Below, piece by piece: positions 50,720-60,243 of a stretch of DNA of 64,000 bases (positions are counted from its first letter, which is position 1; each line of letters starts with the position of its first letter). This DNA is from Nitrososphaerota archaeon (GTDB taxonomy: Archaea; Thermoproteota; EX4484-205; JAAOZP01): contig JAAOZP010000011.1 of assembly GCA_011605725.1 (NCBI GenBank), forward strand, positions 1-64,000, in the 5' to 3' direction. A program made the position numbers and the translations under genes. Below the pieces are notes generated by a model. That model saw only the letters and a program-made list of their open reading frames with translations, did no database searches and was not told where the DNA came from.

Positions 50720-52141
50720 TTATCTGGGTGGAGGCGGCGGAGGCGGGGGTGGTGGAAACTCTGCTTTAGGCTTTCTCCTTAAAAGCAGCAGCACCAGGAC
50801 TATTAAGACCACTGCTACGATAGCTCCTATCATCACGAGCCAAGGAGTTTCTGAGGCTGCTCCACTCTCCTTGCTAGCAGTCAGGCTTCCAGTTAAGCCG
50901 TTCACGTCAATATTATACGTTCCCTCACTAGTCGGCGTGTATGCGAAGCTCACAGTAGTCGACTGGCCTGAGTCCAGAGTACCCCTCTTGGTTTCGACAG
51001 CCTGATTGTTAACCTTCAGCGTGACCTCGTACGTTCCGGATTCGCCGCCAGTGTTCTTAACCGTGACGGAGATTGTTGAAGACTGGCCGACTTTAACTGA
51101 GCCCGGGTCTACGCTTAGACTGCTAACCTCGAACCTTGCCGGCAGAGTTGTCGAAACAGTTATACTAACTGTTTTATCACCGATCCTCACGGTATACGAG
51201 CCGTCTGCAGCAAAGGATAATTCATGGCTTAGACTCTTGCTCTCACCCGGTTTCAGAACTATCAGCCAACTTTTCTCAATTTTCCCGCCTACACTTAAGG
51301 TAAGGTTGTGAGTGCCAATGGCGTTCCCCGTGTTAGAAGCAGTGATAGTTATAGTGAGTTTCTCACCCGGCTTTAGCTGCGTCTTGTCAAACCGGGCGTC
51401 AATCAATATGTTCGGCCGTGGCTGAGGGTTAACCAGGTCAACTGATAAAAGCTCTATCTTATCCCATTCCTTAGTATCGAGCGTTTCAAAGTAGATTTTA
51501 ACTATAAGGGTGCCGAAGCTGACGGGGGCGAACCACCATTCTGCAACGCCACGGTATGATTCCGGTGCGTTCACATATCCTTCCCACCTGTATTTGTAGA
51601 CTAGAAGCTGGCTTGAACCGTATGTTTCTATTCCTGATCCCAGGTAAATCAGTCTTCCATACCCTAGCTCCTCATAGCTGTATACCGTAGTGAAGTTCCA
51701 TGCTTCGCTCCACGCGCCTACCCATGCAACCCAAACATACAGCATTATGTTGCCATACATCTCAGCGTATTGACCAGTGTAGGTTTCCTCATCAACCATA
51801 ACCTGTAGGCATTTTCCAGTCGATTTAGAGATCCACAGGAGCATTGTCTCACTAGCCTTCCCCTCCTCCTCATATTCCCATTCAACCTTCCAAGTATTCT
51901 CCCCGCTGACCGTCTCCTCTCCAAGGACTCGGAAGCCTATGGCTCCAACAGTTCCCTTTTCATCCGAGAAGCGATACTTGGCTGATTTAACGTTGTTCAA
52001 CAGGATTGCCACCCTCTCATACTCGGATTCCTGAGCATAAGACACTATTGGTCGGTTTCCAGTTGGCGTCAGCATTATCAGAAGGATTAGACAGAACGCG
52101 GCATGTATCTGAATATTCCAACCACGTGATTTTCTTATCAT
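50720..52141 (-). CDS. Exported CARDB-domain membrane protein with polyproline tail
   Basis: A 473-residue protein: signal/anchor helix (IHAAFCLILLIMLTPTG), an extracellular domain of about 230 residues rich in Trp and Tyr that I do not recognise, two CARDB-type Ig domains (PGEKLTITITASNTGN and KVGQSSTISVTVKNTGG contexts), a C-terminal membrane helix VMIGAIVAVVLIVLVLLLL, RRK, and a cytoplasmic tail of ten prolines ending in Arg. The last 130 residues match the protein cut at the left window edge. Minus-strand TATA TTTATATGG at about 52162-52170 lies 21-29 bases upstream. Confidence 0.78.
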   Translation of the reverse strand: MIRKSRGWNIQIHAAFCLILLIMLTPTGNRPIVSYAQESEYERVAILLNNVKSAKYRFSDEKGTVGAIGFRVLGEETVSGENTWKVEWEYEEEGKASETMLLWISKSTGKCLQVMVDEETYTGQYAEMYGNIMLYVWVAWVGAWSEAWNFTTVYSYEELGYGRLIYLGSGIETYGSSQLLVYKYRWEGYVNAPESYRGVAEWWFAPVSFGTLIVKIYFETLDTKEWDKIELLSVDLVNPQPRPNILIDARFDKTQLKPGEKLTITITASNTGNAIGTHNLTLSVGGKIEKSWLIVLKPGESKSLSHELSFAADGSYTVRIGDKTVSITVSTTLPARFEVSSLSVDPGSVKVGQSSTISVTVKNTGGESGTYEVTLKVNNQAVETKRGTLDSGQSTTVSFAYTPTSEGTYNIDVNGLTGSLTASKESGAASETPWLVMIGAIVAVVLIVLVLLLLRRKPKAEFPPPPPPPPPPR

Positions 52142-52248
52142 TTTAAGTATAGTGCGCGTGCCTCCATATAAATGTTGTTCTCAATATGCCTATGTCCGGT
52201 GGAAATATGTCTTAAAACTGCGTAAACATTTTAAATACTTGAAAAACA

Positions 52249-52860
52249 TTAGTCGGAATGTTTAAGGCATGTTCTGCTTACGGGACAGGCTTCACAGGCT
52301 TTTCTCTTACAATATTCCAAGTTTAGCTTGACGAGTTGGGACTCTACTTCTCTAATCCTCTTTACCCCGAGTCTCCGCGCGGTTTCAACGGCAAGTTTAG
52401 AAGGCTCAGGATCCGCTTTACTCCAGATTCCTCTCAGCTCCCTGAGAAAAATATTAACCCCCGCCGGGCCGACCCCCCGGAAACCCGCTAACAGTTCCTC
52501 CAGCTGTCTAGATGATTTGGCTCTATTATGAACCTCATCTATGCTTCCGAATTCTTCCAAAAGCTTTTTCGAAACATCCAGAAGGTTCGTGGCGGTTGAG
52601 AAATCGTACCTGACGTATCCTCCTGAGTCGAGAACCTCCACCAGCCTATCCCATCCTGCGTTGAGTACTGCCTCCGGAGTTACGAGACCCTCTTCCTGAA
52701 GCCTTTTGAAAGTCTTCTTAGCAATTTTCGACGATATTCTTTTAGCGAATAGTATTGAGGCTAGAAACCATTTGAAACGGTCCTCAGGCTTGTTCAAATC
52801 CAAGCCTAGCTCTTCAGAGTATGTTTTAATTTTCCTCAGCCTTCTGATCGTAGTATTCAC
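52249..52860 (-). CDS. HhH-GPD DNA glycosylase, endonuclease III-like
   Basis: A 203-residue base-excision repair enzyme. The helix-hairpin-helix is LAGFRGVGPAGVNIFLREL and the putative catalytic Asp lies in KADPEPSK. A C-terminal 4Fe-4S cluster is suggested by C-x4-C-x2-C-x5-C in CKRKACEACPVSRTC; classical Nth has C-x6-C-x2-C-x5-C. The catalytic Lys position after the hairpin reads as Ala in GPAG, so a monofunctional glycosylase (not an AP lyase) is likelier. GTG start; minus-strand TATA CCTTTAAAC at about 52882-52890. Confidence 0.8.
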   Translation of the reverse strand: MNTTIRRLRKIKTYSEELGLDLNKPEDRFKWFLASILFAKRISSKIAKKTFKRLQEEGLVTPEAVLNAGWDRLVEVLDSGGYVRYDFSTATNLLDVSKKLLEEFGSIDEVHNRAKSSRQLEELLAGFRGVGPAGVNIFLRELRGIWSKADPEPSKLAVETARRLGVKRIREVESQLVKLNLEYCKRKACEACPVSRTCLKHSD

Positions 52861-52939
52861 GTGAAAACAGTAGCATCAGAGTTTAAAGGTTTACTGCCGC
52901 TTAGAAACTTGACCTGCTTGAAGCAGGTTTAAAAGCCTT

Positions 52940-53743
52940 CTAGAGCAGACTTAAAATGTTTTTCAAATACTCAACATCCTTCCGGGTTTGCTTCAGGATC
53001 TCGGCCAGCGGTGAGTCGTATTCACTGTGTACAGATACTGGGCCATTGAAACCCGTTTTCCCAAGTATTTCGAAAACCTTTCTCCACGGGACCAGTCCTT
53101 CCCCAAGCGGGACTGTTCTCACACGCCATTCTCCTTCTTCTCTAAACCAGCCGTAATCCTTTACAGAAACAATTCTTATCTTTCTACTTAAAATATCCAT
53201 GCCCATTAGCCATCCTGCTAAGCCTCCCTCCACAGCCATGTGGCCAGGGTCAACATAGGCGCCAACGAGATCTGGGTTAAACCCTTTCAGAATCAGCCAT
53301 ACGACTGTTGGCTCTGCAGACATGAACATGCCTGAATGAATATGCACTGCGGAAGTCACCCGGTACTTCCTACTCAACTCCTGAATCTTTCTAAGCTCCA
53401 CACGTATTTCCGCCACTTGCCTCCGCAGAAAGCCGAAGCCCCTGTACTGCCAATAGCCTAGCTTCAAGTATTTCACCCCGTTTTCGGAAGCAGCCTTGAA
53501 AACATCCTCAGCATAAGGCTGGTTGACGCTAGTTATTTCAGTCGTTATCATCGGCACCTTCAAGCCTTCTGACTCGAATACTCCAACAGCCCAGGGAAGT
53601 TTTTCCTCGGCCTCATAGGGCTTTATGTAGCCGTTAGACCTGACTGTAAGGTCCACGCCTTCAAAACCTGTTTCTGCAGCTATTTCTGCGAACTCTTTTA
53701 AGGAGAGGGCTTGAAACATTTTTGAAAACAACACTAGTTGCAT
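52940..53743 (-). CDS. Sugar phosphate isomerase/epimerase-like TIM barrel
   Basis: A 267-residue protein of the xylose-isomerase-like TIM barrel family (AP endonuclease 2 superfamily). Metal site residues are seen as the Glu in MITTEITS, the Asp and His in AYVDPGHMAVEG, the Asp/Tyr strand VSVKDYGW and the last Glu in VSVHSEYDSPL. Members isomerise or epimerise sugars and keto-sugars. ATG 53743 follows GGGAGGGG and lies 23 bases after the enolase-superfamily gene, so the two probably share a message and a substrate pathway. Confidence 0.83.
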   Translation of the reverse strand: MQLVLFSKMFQALSLKEFAEIAAETGFEGVDLTVRSNGYIKPYEAEEKLPWAVGVFESEGLKVPMITTEITSVNQPYAEDVFKAASENGVKYLKLGYWQYRGFGFLRRQVAEIRVELRKIQELSRKYRVTSAVHIHSGMFMSAEPTVVWLILKGFNPDLVGAYVDPGHMAVEGGLAGWLMGMDILSRKIRIVSVKDYGWFREEGEWRVRTVPLGEGLVPWRKVFEILGKTGFNGPVSVHSEYDSPLAEILKQTRKDVEYLKNILSLL

Positions 53744-53766
53744 AATTGCTCCCCTCCCTTTAAAAG

Positions 53767-55122
53767 CTAAAAACCAAGGCCTATTGTCTGGTTAAGACAC
53801 CCGGTCCTTATTTTCCCCTGTCTAACTTCAAATATTTCGGGAAACCTTTCCTGAACCTCTTTAAAGGCGGAAGGCAGGTATTGCCTAGCATTATACTCGA
53901 CTCCAAGTATCGGGTTTGTCCTCGCAGCGAATCCCGCGGAGTGGACGAGTGACAACCCTGGGCACGTCAGGTCCTGTATGCTGTAAGGTACTCCAAGCTC
54001 CTCTGCCTTAGACACAAGGAGGAGAATCGAGCTGTGACACTTGCATGTTTTCAAAGCTACTCCGGACCAGCCTAGCCTCATGGCTAGGTCGAAACTCTCC
54101 AAGTCAGTAACGCTCTCGTCCGCTAAAACAGGCTTAACCTCAGCCACCTTCCTCATGTTAAACATGTGTGACGCTAGGTCTCTGCTAACTGGTTGCTCAA
54201 CGTAAAGGATTTTCTCAAATGCTTCAGGAGCTGCTTTCCTCGTTTTCAACAGGTATTCTAAAACAGCTTCTGGAGACGGGTGCATCTCGTTAGAATCGAC
54301 AGACAAGTAAAAATTCCTCACGCCTTTCTTTCCCAGCGTTTCCGCAACGGTTTCAGCCACGTCTTTAGTTCTTTTCACATCCCATTCTACGTCGCTGCCT
54401 TTAAGCTTGATTTTGAAACAAAAAACTCCCTCCTTCTCGATCCATTCCTCTAAACTCGCCGGCAAACCGTCAGACTCATCAGGATCTTCTTCACTCCTCA
54501 GCTTATCCAGACCACCGACCAAGTGGAATACCGGAATTTCTGAGGAATATTCTGGCTTAATGTAGTCAGCTATATACTTGCCTTTGAATCTTTCCCCAAG
54601 GTAGAAACTCAGGTCGTGGTCAACGTATTTAGGCCCATACCCGTCATAACTACATATTTTATTAACCTTTCCGAACCCGTCGTGCATTGAAGCATCTATC
54701 GGGGAGACTGCTACTAAAGAGGCTAGTATGGGGAGCTCCTCTTTAAGCCTCAGCTCTGAGGAAACTCTTCTCGTAATCCTGGGTATTTCATCCTCGTACT
54801 TTACAAACCAATCTATGGGATGCATGTATCTATTCCCCGCCTCTTCCACCAGAAGTTTCCCATAGCGTTCTGCAACAAGCTTCATGGCTTCAAGCTTATT
54901 CTCATGGCTCTCCACGTGGCTTGGAAACGCCCATTCGCACGCAAGCGGCATGGAACCCAAGCCTTCAGCCTTCTCTCCATTCCTATTTTTCACGACGGTG
55001 GTGACGAGAAGCGAGGTAGACTCCTCCACCACGACGCTCCCGAATTTCAAAGGGGTTCTCAGCCTGAAGCTCCTGTATTCAAAATCGATTTCAACCGGGC
55101 GGATGTCGGAATCCTTACTCAT
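53767..55122 (-). CDS. Enolase-superfamily (mandelate racemase/muconate cycloisomerase-like) enzyme
   Basis: A 451-residue member of the enolase superfamily. The catalytic K-x-K is in CFKIKLKG, the metal ligands are the Asp in YLSVDSNEMH, the Glu in YVEQPV and the Asp/Glu in LADESV, and a further Lys follows in GVALKTCKC. The N-terminal capping domain is longer than usual. Such enzymes abstract a proton alpha to a carboxylate, for instance in sugar-acid dehydration or dipeptide epimerisation. The neighbours (TIM-barrel isomerase, nitrilase) suggest an acid-sugar or related catabolic set, but no substrate can be fixed. Confidence 0.82.
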   Translation of the reverse strand: MSKDSDIRPVEIDFEYRSFRLRTPLKFGSVVVEESTSLLVTTVVKNRNGEKAEGLGSMPLACEWAFPSHVESHENKLEAMKLVAERYGKLLVEEAGNRYMHPIDWFVKYEDEIPRITRRVSSELRLKEELPILASLVAVSPIDASMHDGFGKVNKICSYDGYGPKYVDHDLSFYLGERFKGKYIADYIKPEYSSEIPVFHLVGGLDKLRSEEDPDESDGLPASLEEWIEKEGVFCFKIKLKGSDVEWDVKRTKDVAETVAETLGKKGVRNFYLSVDSNEMHPSPEAVLEYLLKTRKAAPEAFEKILYVEQPVSRDLASHMFNMRKVAEVKPVLADESVTDLESFDLAMRLGWSGVALKTCKCHSSILLLVSKAEELGVPYSIQDLTCPGLSLVHSAGFAARTNPILGVEYNARQYLPSAFKEVQERFPEIFEVRQGKIRTGCLNQTIGLGF

Positions 55123-55188
55123 GATTCACACGTAGGCTCCTCGTTGTCTTTAAGCCTTTTCCTCATCAAACAGTAATCTGTTGAAAGT

Positions 55189-56115
55189 CTATGGCTGTTT
55201 TCTCAATGCTGCTTCTCTAGCCGCAGAAGCCCGCTTGAAATATTCTTCCCTTGTTTCCAACCCGAACTCCTCAATAATGTTGCTCACAGTAATCCCTCCG
55301 GCTTCTGAAGACATTAGGAATACTGCCTCCGGTCTAGACACTTCGAAACTGACTTTAGAACCGTATTTTTCCTTAATCATGTCGATTTTTTCAAAATTAT
55401 AGTCTAAGTGTAGAACATCATAATCAAGGTTTATGGTGCAGCATATAACCGGCTGATAGCTGCTTGAAACAGTCAGAATCCTGCCCAGAGGGTTTACAAT
55501 CATGCTTCCCTCATCGTCCGCTATCGAGGACACCATGTAGACACCGTTGTTGAAAGCCCATATTCTCAACTGTAATCCTCCAGGATACATTGAGGGGAAG
55601 AACACGGCTTTAACCCTGTTTCTCGCCAAACCCTTGATGACGTCTTCAAAATTTAGGTCGAAACATATCGCTACTCCGATTCTTCCGAACTCTAGTTCAA
55701 ACGGCTTAGGCTCAAACCCGGGCTTAACACCGGCCTCAATCTCCCATATTGTGGGGTGAACCTTGTCATAGATTCCAACATACTCCCCATCCCTACTTAT
55801 CAAAACTGCAGAATTGTAAACCTTATCACCATCCCTCCTCATGGTTGGGAAAATCGTATAGACTCTATTCTCCTTAGCGAAGGAAGCTATCTTATTAGAA
55901 ATGGTTCCTGGGATTTCCTCTGCTTTCTCCACCATTTCTTGCATGCTTAACCCTAGAAATGGCGAGCATTCAGGGAGACAAATTATGTCGGGCTCGTCTA
56001 AAAGTGCTTTCCTAAGGAGGAACAGTATTTCCTTCACATTGTTCTCTATTGTTTCATCAACCGTCGCTCTCCTGGCTCCCTTAAAAGATACTGAAGCTAC
56101 TCGCATATGCTTCAT
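55189..56115 (-). CDS. Carbon-nitrogen hydrolase (nitrilase superfamily)
   Basis: About 308 residues with the Glu-Lys-Cys triad of the superfamily: Glu in CLPECSPF, Lys in GIYDKVHPT and Cys in GVAICFDLNF. It hydrolyses amides, carbamoyl groups or nitriles. ATG 56115 has a GGTGA at 56122-56126; an in-frame GTG 56133 lies too close to the TATA element. It is 66 bases upstream of the enolase-superfamily gene on the same strand, so the three genes may be one unit. Divergent from the 2-hydroxyacid dehydrogenase. Confidence 0.85.
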   Translation of the reverse strand: MKHMRVASVSFKGARRATVDETIENNVKEILFLLRKALLDEPDIICLPECSPFLGLSMQEMVEKAEEIPGTISNKIASFAKENRVYTIFPTMRRDGDKVYNSAVLISRDGEYVGIYDKVHPTIWEIEAGVKPGFEPKPFELEFGRIGVAICFDLNFEDVIKGLARNRVKAVFFPSMYPGGLQLRIWAFNNGVYMVSSIADDEGSMIVNPLGRILTVSSSYQPVICCTINLDYDVLHLDYNFEKIDMIKEKYGSKVSFEVSRPEAVFLMSSEAGGITVSNIIEEFGLETREEYFKRASAAREAALRKQP

Positions 56116-56144
56116 GTTTTTCACCGGTTTCACTTCAATATCAT

Positions 56145-56155
56145 ACTTAAATATT
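56145..56155. promoter_or_regulatory. Bidirectional TATA-like element
   Basis: ACTTAAATATT (AATATTTAAGT on the other strand) lies 24-34 bases before ATG 56179 on the plus strand and 30-40 before ATG 56115 on the minus strand, so one AT element could serve both divergent genes. Confidence 0.45.
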
Positions 56156-56178
56156 GCTTAAGGTGAAAACACGGGGTC

Positions 56179-57201
56179 ATGAGCCTCAGCGGTAAGCGGG
56201 TGAGAGTCCTGATTACAATACCTGCAGAGCTCTACAGCAGGATTTCGAGAGCCGGAGACGAGGAGAAGCTTAGGTCTTTCGCAGAATGCGTCTTTAACCC
56301 GTTTAATAGGAATCTTAATGAGGATGAGCTTTCCGAGCTAATTGTTGACGTAGATGGGTGCATCACAAGCTGGGGTTCTCCAAGGTTCACTGAAAAAGTT
56401 TTGAACAACGCGAACAGGCTTAAAATCATAGGTCATGCTGCTGGAAGCGTTAAACCCTATGTGACGGAACAAGTTTTCAAGAGAGGGATAATTGTTGTTA
56501 ATGCTGCTTCGACAATAGCTAAGCCGGTGGCAGAGTTTACCATAGCCATGATACTGAACTGTTTAAGAGGGATACCGAAATATGTTGAGGCAATGAGGAT
56601 GAGGAACTGGGTTCACAGGGAGCAGAGAGGCTTTACGACTTATGATTTGAATGGGAAGACGATAGGAATAATAGGATTTGGTGCGGTGGCTAAGGAACTG
56701 GTTAAACTGCTTAAACCGTTTGAAGTTAGCATAATGGTTTACGATCCTTACGCTGAGCCGAGCCAAGTGGCTTCTTACGGAGCGAGAAAGGTTGGTTTGA
56801 ACGAGCTGCTCAAGTGTTCAGACGTGGTGACTCTGCATGCTGCTTTAACCCCGGAGACTCATCACATGATCGGCGAGAAAGAGCTTAGACTCATGAAGCC
56901 CGCAGCATACTTGATAAATACTTCTAGAGGCGCGCTTATAGACGAGAACGCCCTGGTTAAGGCTTTAAGGGAGAAATGGATAGCTGGAGCAGCGCTGGAT
57001 GTTTTTGAACAGGAGCCTTTAGAGAGTAACAGCCCCCTTTACGATTTGGAGAACGTTTTTCTTACGCCCCATGTAGCGGGCGGGTCTGATGAAAGGATGA
57101 GACAGTTGTTCGGCACAGTTGTCGAAGATTTTAAAAGATTCTTTTCAGGAGAGAAGCCTATTAACGAGGTGCCGTATGAAAAGCTTAAAATTCTCGCTTA
57201 A
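56179..57201 (+). CDS. D-2-hydroxyacid dehydrogenase (phosphoglycerate dehydrogenase-like)
   Basis: A 340-residue NAD-dependent dehydrogenase. The NAD fold has GIIGFGAVAKEL, the catalytic Arg is in NTSRGALIDE, the Glu in DVFEQEPL and the His in TPHVAGGS. Substrates include 3-phosphoglycerate, glyoxylate, hydroxypyruvate or lactate. It lacks the C-terminal ACT domain of SerA. Its divergence from the nitrilase/enolase unit suggests a shared carboxylate pathway. The ATG fits a leaderless start from the element at 56145-56155. Confidence 0.86.
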   Translation: MSLSGKRVRVLITIPAELYSRISRAGDEEKLRSFAECVFNPFNRNLNEDELSELIVDVDGCITSWGSPRFTEKVLNNANRLKIIGHAAGSVKPYVTEQVFKRGIIVVNAASTIAKPVAEFTIAMILNCLRGIPKYVEAMRMRNWVHREQRGFTTYDLNGKTIGIIGFGAVAKELVKLLKPFEVSIMVYDPYAEPSQVASYGARKVGLNELLKCSDVVTLHAALTPETHHMIGEKELRLMKPAAYLINTSRGALIDENALVKALREKWIAGAALDVFEQEPLESNSPLYDLENVFLTPHVAGGSDERMRQLFGTVVEDFKRFFSGEKPINEVPYEKLKILA

Positions 57202-57321
57202 GTTTTCGAAAAACATTAGTTAAAGCATTGAGTGTTTTTCCTTCGTTTTAACAAGCCCATGTTTCTCGTTGAAAAATAAACACTTAAATAAGAAATCCGG
57301 ATAAGCCATTTTAAACCGTTA

Positions 57322-58005
57322 ATGAGAAAAGGGTTGGAAGCGGAGGACATTGCGGTATCAATCTTGGAGAAGCTTGGCTACATGGTTTTAGAAAAAAGGA
57401 AGCCTATAGTTGTTGGGGGAGTGAAGATTGCAGAGATAGATCTTATTGCGAGAGACCAAGGAGGAGAAGTTTTAGCAGTTGAGGTTAAGTCTGGAAAAGC
57501 CTCAGTCACTGATGTTAGGCAGGTCTTCAGCAACGCTAAGCTTTTAAAAGTTAAACCGCTCCTAATATGCAAAGGGTTTTCAGACGCTTCGGCAGCTAGC
57601 CTTGCCAGCGAGCTGGGTGTCAGATACATTCTTCTTCCAGAGTATTACCTTTTCACGTTTGAAGATTTTAAAGAGGTTTCGAGGGAGATTGTGTATGATC
57701 TGTTGACGATGTACTTGTCGCTGGACCTTGAGGAAATCAGCAGCGAGGAAGAGAGGATAGTTGAGGCTATTGCTAGTTCGAACAGTTTTTCAGAAGCATC
57801 TTCGAAGCTTAACACTTCAGAGGAGGAGCTTGGTAAAAAAATTTCTAATACGAGTGTTTTCAGGACTGGGGGTAAACAGGGGTTTAACCAGCTTAAGCTT
57901 AGAGCCTTACTTGTTAAAAACAGGCTTGACAGCAAGAAGCGGATTGAAAACATTGAGCGTAAACTAGACGGCTTGGAAAAGAAAATAGAGAGCTTAAAAA
58001 AATAA
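57322..58005 (+). CDS. RecB/Holliday-junction-type predicted nuclease with coiled-coil tail
   Basis: A 227-residue protein. The N-terminal 110 residues are a PD-(D/E)xK nuclease fold: Glu in GLEAEDIAVSIL, Asp in IAEIDLIARD and E-x-K in LAVEVKSG. The second half has a helix-turn-helix-like portion (SFSEASSKLNTSEEELGKKI) and a C-terminal coiled coil of heptads (ENIERKLDGLEKKIESL). It belongs to archaeal predicted endonucleases related to YraN and RecB. Role in repair is presumed. It stands alone, 16 bases short of the convergent peroxiredoxin stop. Confidence 0.8.
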   Translation: MRKGLEAEDIAVSILEKLGYMVLEKRKPIVVGGVKIAEIDLIARDQGGEVLAVEVKSGKASVTDVRQVFSNAKLLKVKPLLICKGFSDASAASLASELGVRYILLPEYYLFTFEDFKEVSREIVYDLLTMYLSLDLEEISSEEERIVEAIASSNSFSEASSKLNTSEEELGKKISNTSVFRTGGKQGFNQLKLRALLVKNRLDSKKRIENIERKLDGLEKKIESLKK

Positions 58006-58021
58006 AATGAGGATTCCTCTC

Positions 58022-58696
58022 CTATAGCTTACGGTGGCAGAACCACCAATCGAAACACTCGAACTCGCCTGTCCTTGCTTTTTCAAGACGGTTCCTCGCC
58101 GTTTCCAAATCCTTGGCTGGCGGTATTATAACATGGTCCTTAATCAGCTCGTTGTTCGGCCAGTTGGCAGGCATCGCAACACCGTTTCTGTCGGATATCT
58201 GCATGGCTTCCACGACCCTTAAAATCTCATCCATGTTTCTACCTAGCTCCTGAGGATAATAGAGGATTATGCGTATCTTTCCCTTATCGTCAACCACGAA
58301 TACTGCTCTAACCGTGTTAGTCCCCTTTCCAGGATGGATGAGTCCTAGCTTTTCTGCAACCTCACCTGTGTCCGCGATTATGGGGAACTTTATTTCGACA
58401 CCAAGCTTCTCCTTTATCCACTCTATCCATTTCATGTGTGAGAAAACCTGGTCGACGCTGAGCCCGATTAACTCGCAGTTCAACGATTTAAACTTGTCAT
58501 ATCTTTTCTGAAAGGCTACGAATTCAGTTGTGCATACCGGGGTGAAATCTGCAGGATGGCTGAACAACACGAACCATTTTCCGGCGAAAGCCTTTGGAAG
58601 CTCTATGACCCCGTGAGTAGTCTGTACCTTCATCTCTGGAAAGTCTTCTCCGAGTAGGGGTATTCCTTTCCTTCCAGTATTTTCTGATTTTTCCAT
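58022..58696 (-). CDS. Peroxiredoxin (Prx6-like, archaeal type)
   Basis: A 224-residue thiol peroxidase. The peroxidatic Cys55 is in the signature [12 protein letters not shown], the conserved Arg in [10 protein letters not shown], and the C-terminal arm carries [19 protein letters not shown] sequence, [10 protein letters not shown], and two late cysteines in [10 protein letters not shown] typical of the archaeal decameric enzymes. It reduces peroxides. Divergent from an Lrp-type regulator that may control it. Minus-strand TATA TTCTTAAAAATC is at about 58717-58728. Confidence 0.92.
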   Translation of the reverse strand: MEKSENTGRKGIPLLGEDFPEMKVQTTHGVIELPKAFAGKWFVLFSHPADFTPVCTTEFVAFQKRYDKFKSLNCELIGLSVDQVFSHMKWIEWIKEKLGVEIKFPIIADTGEVAEKLGLIHPGKGTNTVRAVFVVDDKGKIRIILYYPQELGRNMDEILRVVEAMQISDRNGVAMPANWPNNELIKDHVIIPPAKDLETARNRLEKARTGEFECFDWWFCHRKL

Positions 58697-58736
58697 CTTT
58701 GCCTCGTCCCCTTTTCAGATTTTTAAGAATGGTAAG

Positions 58737-58745
58737 ATTTATAAA
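58737..58745 (+). promoter_or_regulatory. TATA box of the Lrp-type regulator
   Basis: ATTTATAAA lies 23-31 bases before ATG 58768 and shows that the longer frame from 58699 is not the gene start. Confidence 0.55.
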
Positions 58746-58767
58746 CATTTGGTTTGATTTTCGAACC

Positions 58768-59184
58768 ATGGATGGGATAAATTACGGCATACTTGAAATG
58801 CTGAGGAGAAACGCAAGAACCCCTAAAACTAGGCTTGCACGGCACTTCGGTATAACTGAAACTGCAATAAGGAAGAGGATAAGGAAGTTGGAAGCAGAGA
58901 GAATCATAATTGGTTACCGTGCGATTATCGACTATAAGAGAGTAAACATGGTTTGTTCATTTACTGGAATCGATGTAAAGCCAGAATACTTAATGAGTGT
59001 GATGAGAAGTCTTAGAAACCTTAAGGTAGCGTCCCTCTTCTTAACTTCTGGAGATCACGATCTGGTTGCGGAAATAGTTTGCAAAGATATGGGTGAACTA
59101 GAAAAAATTCATGAACAGATTTTACGCTACGAGGGTGTTGAAAGAATTTGTCCCGCAATAGTTAATGAAGTCGTTGAATTGTAA
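58768..59184 (+). CDS. Lrp/AsnC-family transcription regulator
   Basis: A 138-residue regulator: a helix-turn-helix at residues about 5-55 (LEMLRRNARTPKTRLARHFG and ETAIRKRIRKLE) followed by an effector-binding RAM domain (SFTGIDVKPEY and DHDLVAEIVCKD). Such proteins form octamers and sense amino acids or, in some archaea, redox state. The ATG fits a leaderless transcript. It is divergent from the peroxiredoxin gene, so redox control is a fair guess. Confidence 0.88.
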   Translation: MDGINYGILEMLRRNARTPKTRLARHFGITETAIRKRIRKLEAERIIIGYRAIIDYKRVNMVCSFTGIDVKPEYLMSVMRSLRNLKVASLFLTSGDHDLVAEIVCKDMGELEKIHEQILRYEGVERICPAIVNEVVEL

Positions 59185-59271
59185 ATATTTCAACTGTCTT
59201 ATACGGGATCAAATAAAAGCGACCCGCATGTTTTCACATTATCAGTACGTATTAAGGCATCTATAGGCTTA

Positions 59272-60243
59272 CTATATGCTCTTTGAAACCTGTCTCTCAA
59301 CTTTCTTCAAAACTTTGCTTGGAAGAACCATTCCGAGCTCTCTGAAAACGATCATTAACGCGCCTACGGTGGGGGAGTATGCCGGTTTTTTAACATTAAT
59401 CCTAACGCGTTTTTGCGAAAGATGCTTCAAGATGCTTCCGGCTAATATGTTCGAGTGATTCGAAAACATGCCGCCAACAAAGTAAACATTCAGCTCTTCA
59501 TCAGGATTTAGCTTCATCCTTCTAATTACAGCCAGCATGCCTCTCGAAAGAGACTCTGCCGCATCCTCAATTATGCTTCGAGCAACCCTGTCGCCCTTCT
59601 CAGCCTCCCTTCTCACAATCTTCGCGAAAAGCGCTATGCGTTCCCGCCTCATATCGTAGATACGTCTAGCCAGCTTCTCCATGCTTTCTGCTTTGAAGAA
59701 ACGCTTTGCCTCATCCTCAAGGCTTGTTTTCTCTCCTCTTCCATCGTAAGACTGAAACGCTGCCCTAAGACCCTCGATTGAAACAGGATAGGCTCCCCCC
59801 TCATCGTCCAGCATGTAGCCCCATCCTCCGGCTTTGAAGAACGATCCGTCTGAGACGCCCAGCACTACGGATCCTGTTCCAGCTATGACCACGACACCCT
59901 GCTTTTCAAACCCTAGGCAGGCCGCTGCAGCGGCTTCAACATCGCTTTTAATCATGATTCTCCTGGCTTTTATCTTTCCATGGAACAGTTTTGCAAGCCT
60001 TCCGCCCGCGGTCCAGGCTCCTGAAAGGCACAGGGCCACTGCTTCAGCCTCGTCATGCCCAAGCTTCCCTAATGCTCTGTTAAACGCATCCCTCACTGAG
60101 AACAGGGTTTTCTCGGGGCCTGCTGAAAGAATGTTCGAGGGTCCGGATTTGCACGCAGCTATACGCCAGCTGCCGGTTTCAACGGCAACGCACCTGGTTG
60201 TGCTCGCACCCCCGTCAACACCTGCAACAACTATACGTTTCAA
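59272..60243 (-). CDS. BadF/BadG/BcrA-type amino-sugar kinase (GlcNAc/MurNAc kinase-like)
   Basis: A 323-residue ASKHA-fold kinase. The N-terminal phosphate loop is GVDGGASTTRCVAVE, a second is in KSDVEAAAAACLG, the adenosine motif is VVIAGTGSVVLG followed by GGWGYMLDDEGGAY, and the C-terminal phosphate 2 motif is YFVGGMFSNH. This subfamily includes human NagK and bacterial MurK, which phosphorylate GlcNAc or MurNAc. It overlaps the NamZ stop by four bases. With NamZ and the divergent MurQ it probably makes MurNAc-6-phosphate. Confidence 0.83.
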   Translation of the reverse strand: MKRIVVAGVDGGASTTRCVAVETGSWRIAACKSGPSNILSAGPEKTLFSVRDAFNRALGKLGHDEAEAVALCLSGAWTAGGRLAKLFHGKIKARRIMIKSDVEAAAAACLGFEKQGVVVIAGTGSVVLGVSDGSFFKAGGWGYMLDDEGGAYPVSIEGLRAAFQSYDGRGEKTSLEDEAKRFFKAESMEKLARRIYDMRRERIALFAKIVRREAEKGDRVARSIIEDAAESLSRGMLAVIRRMKLNPDEELNVYFVGGMFSNHSNILAGSILKHLSQKRVRINVKKPAYSPTVGALMIVFRELGMVLPSKVLKKVERQVSKSI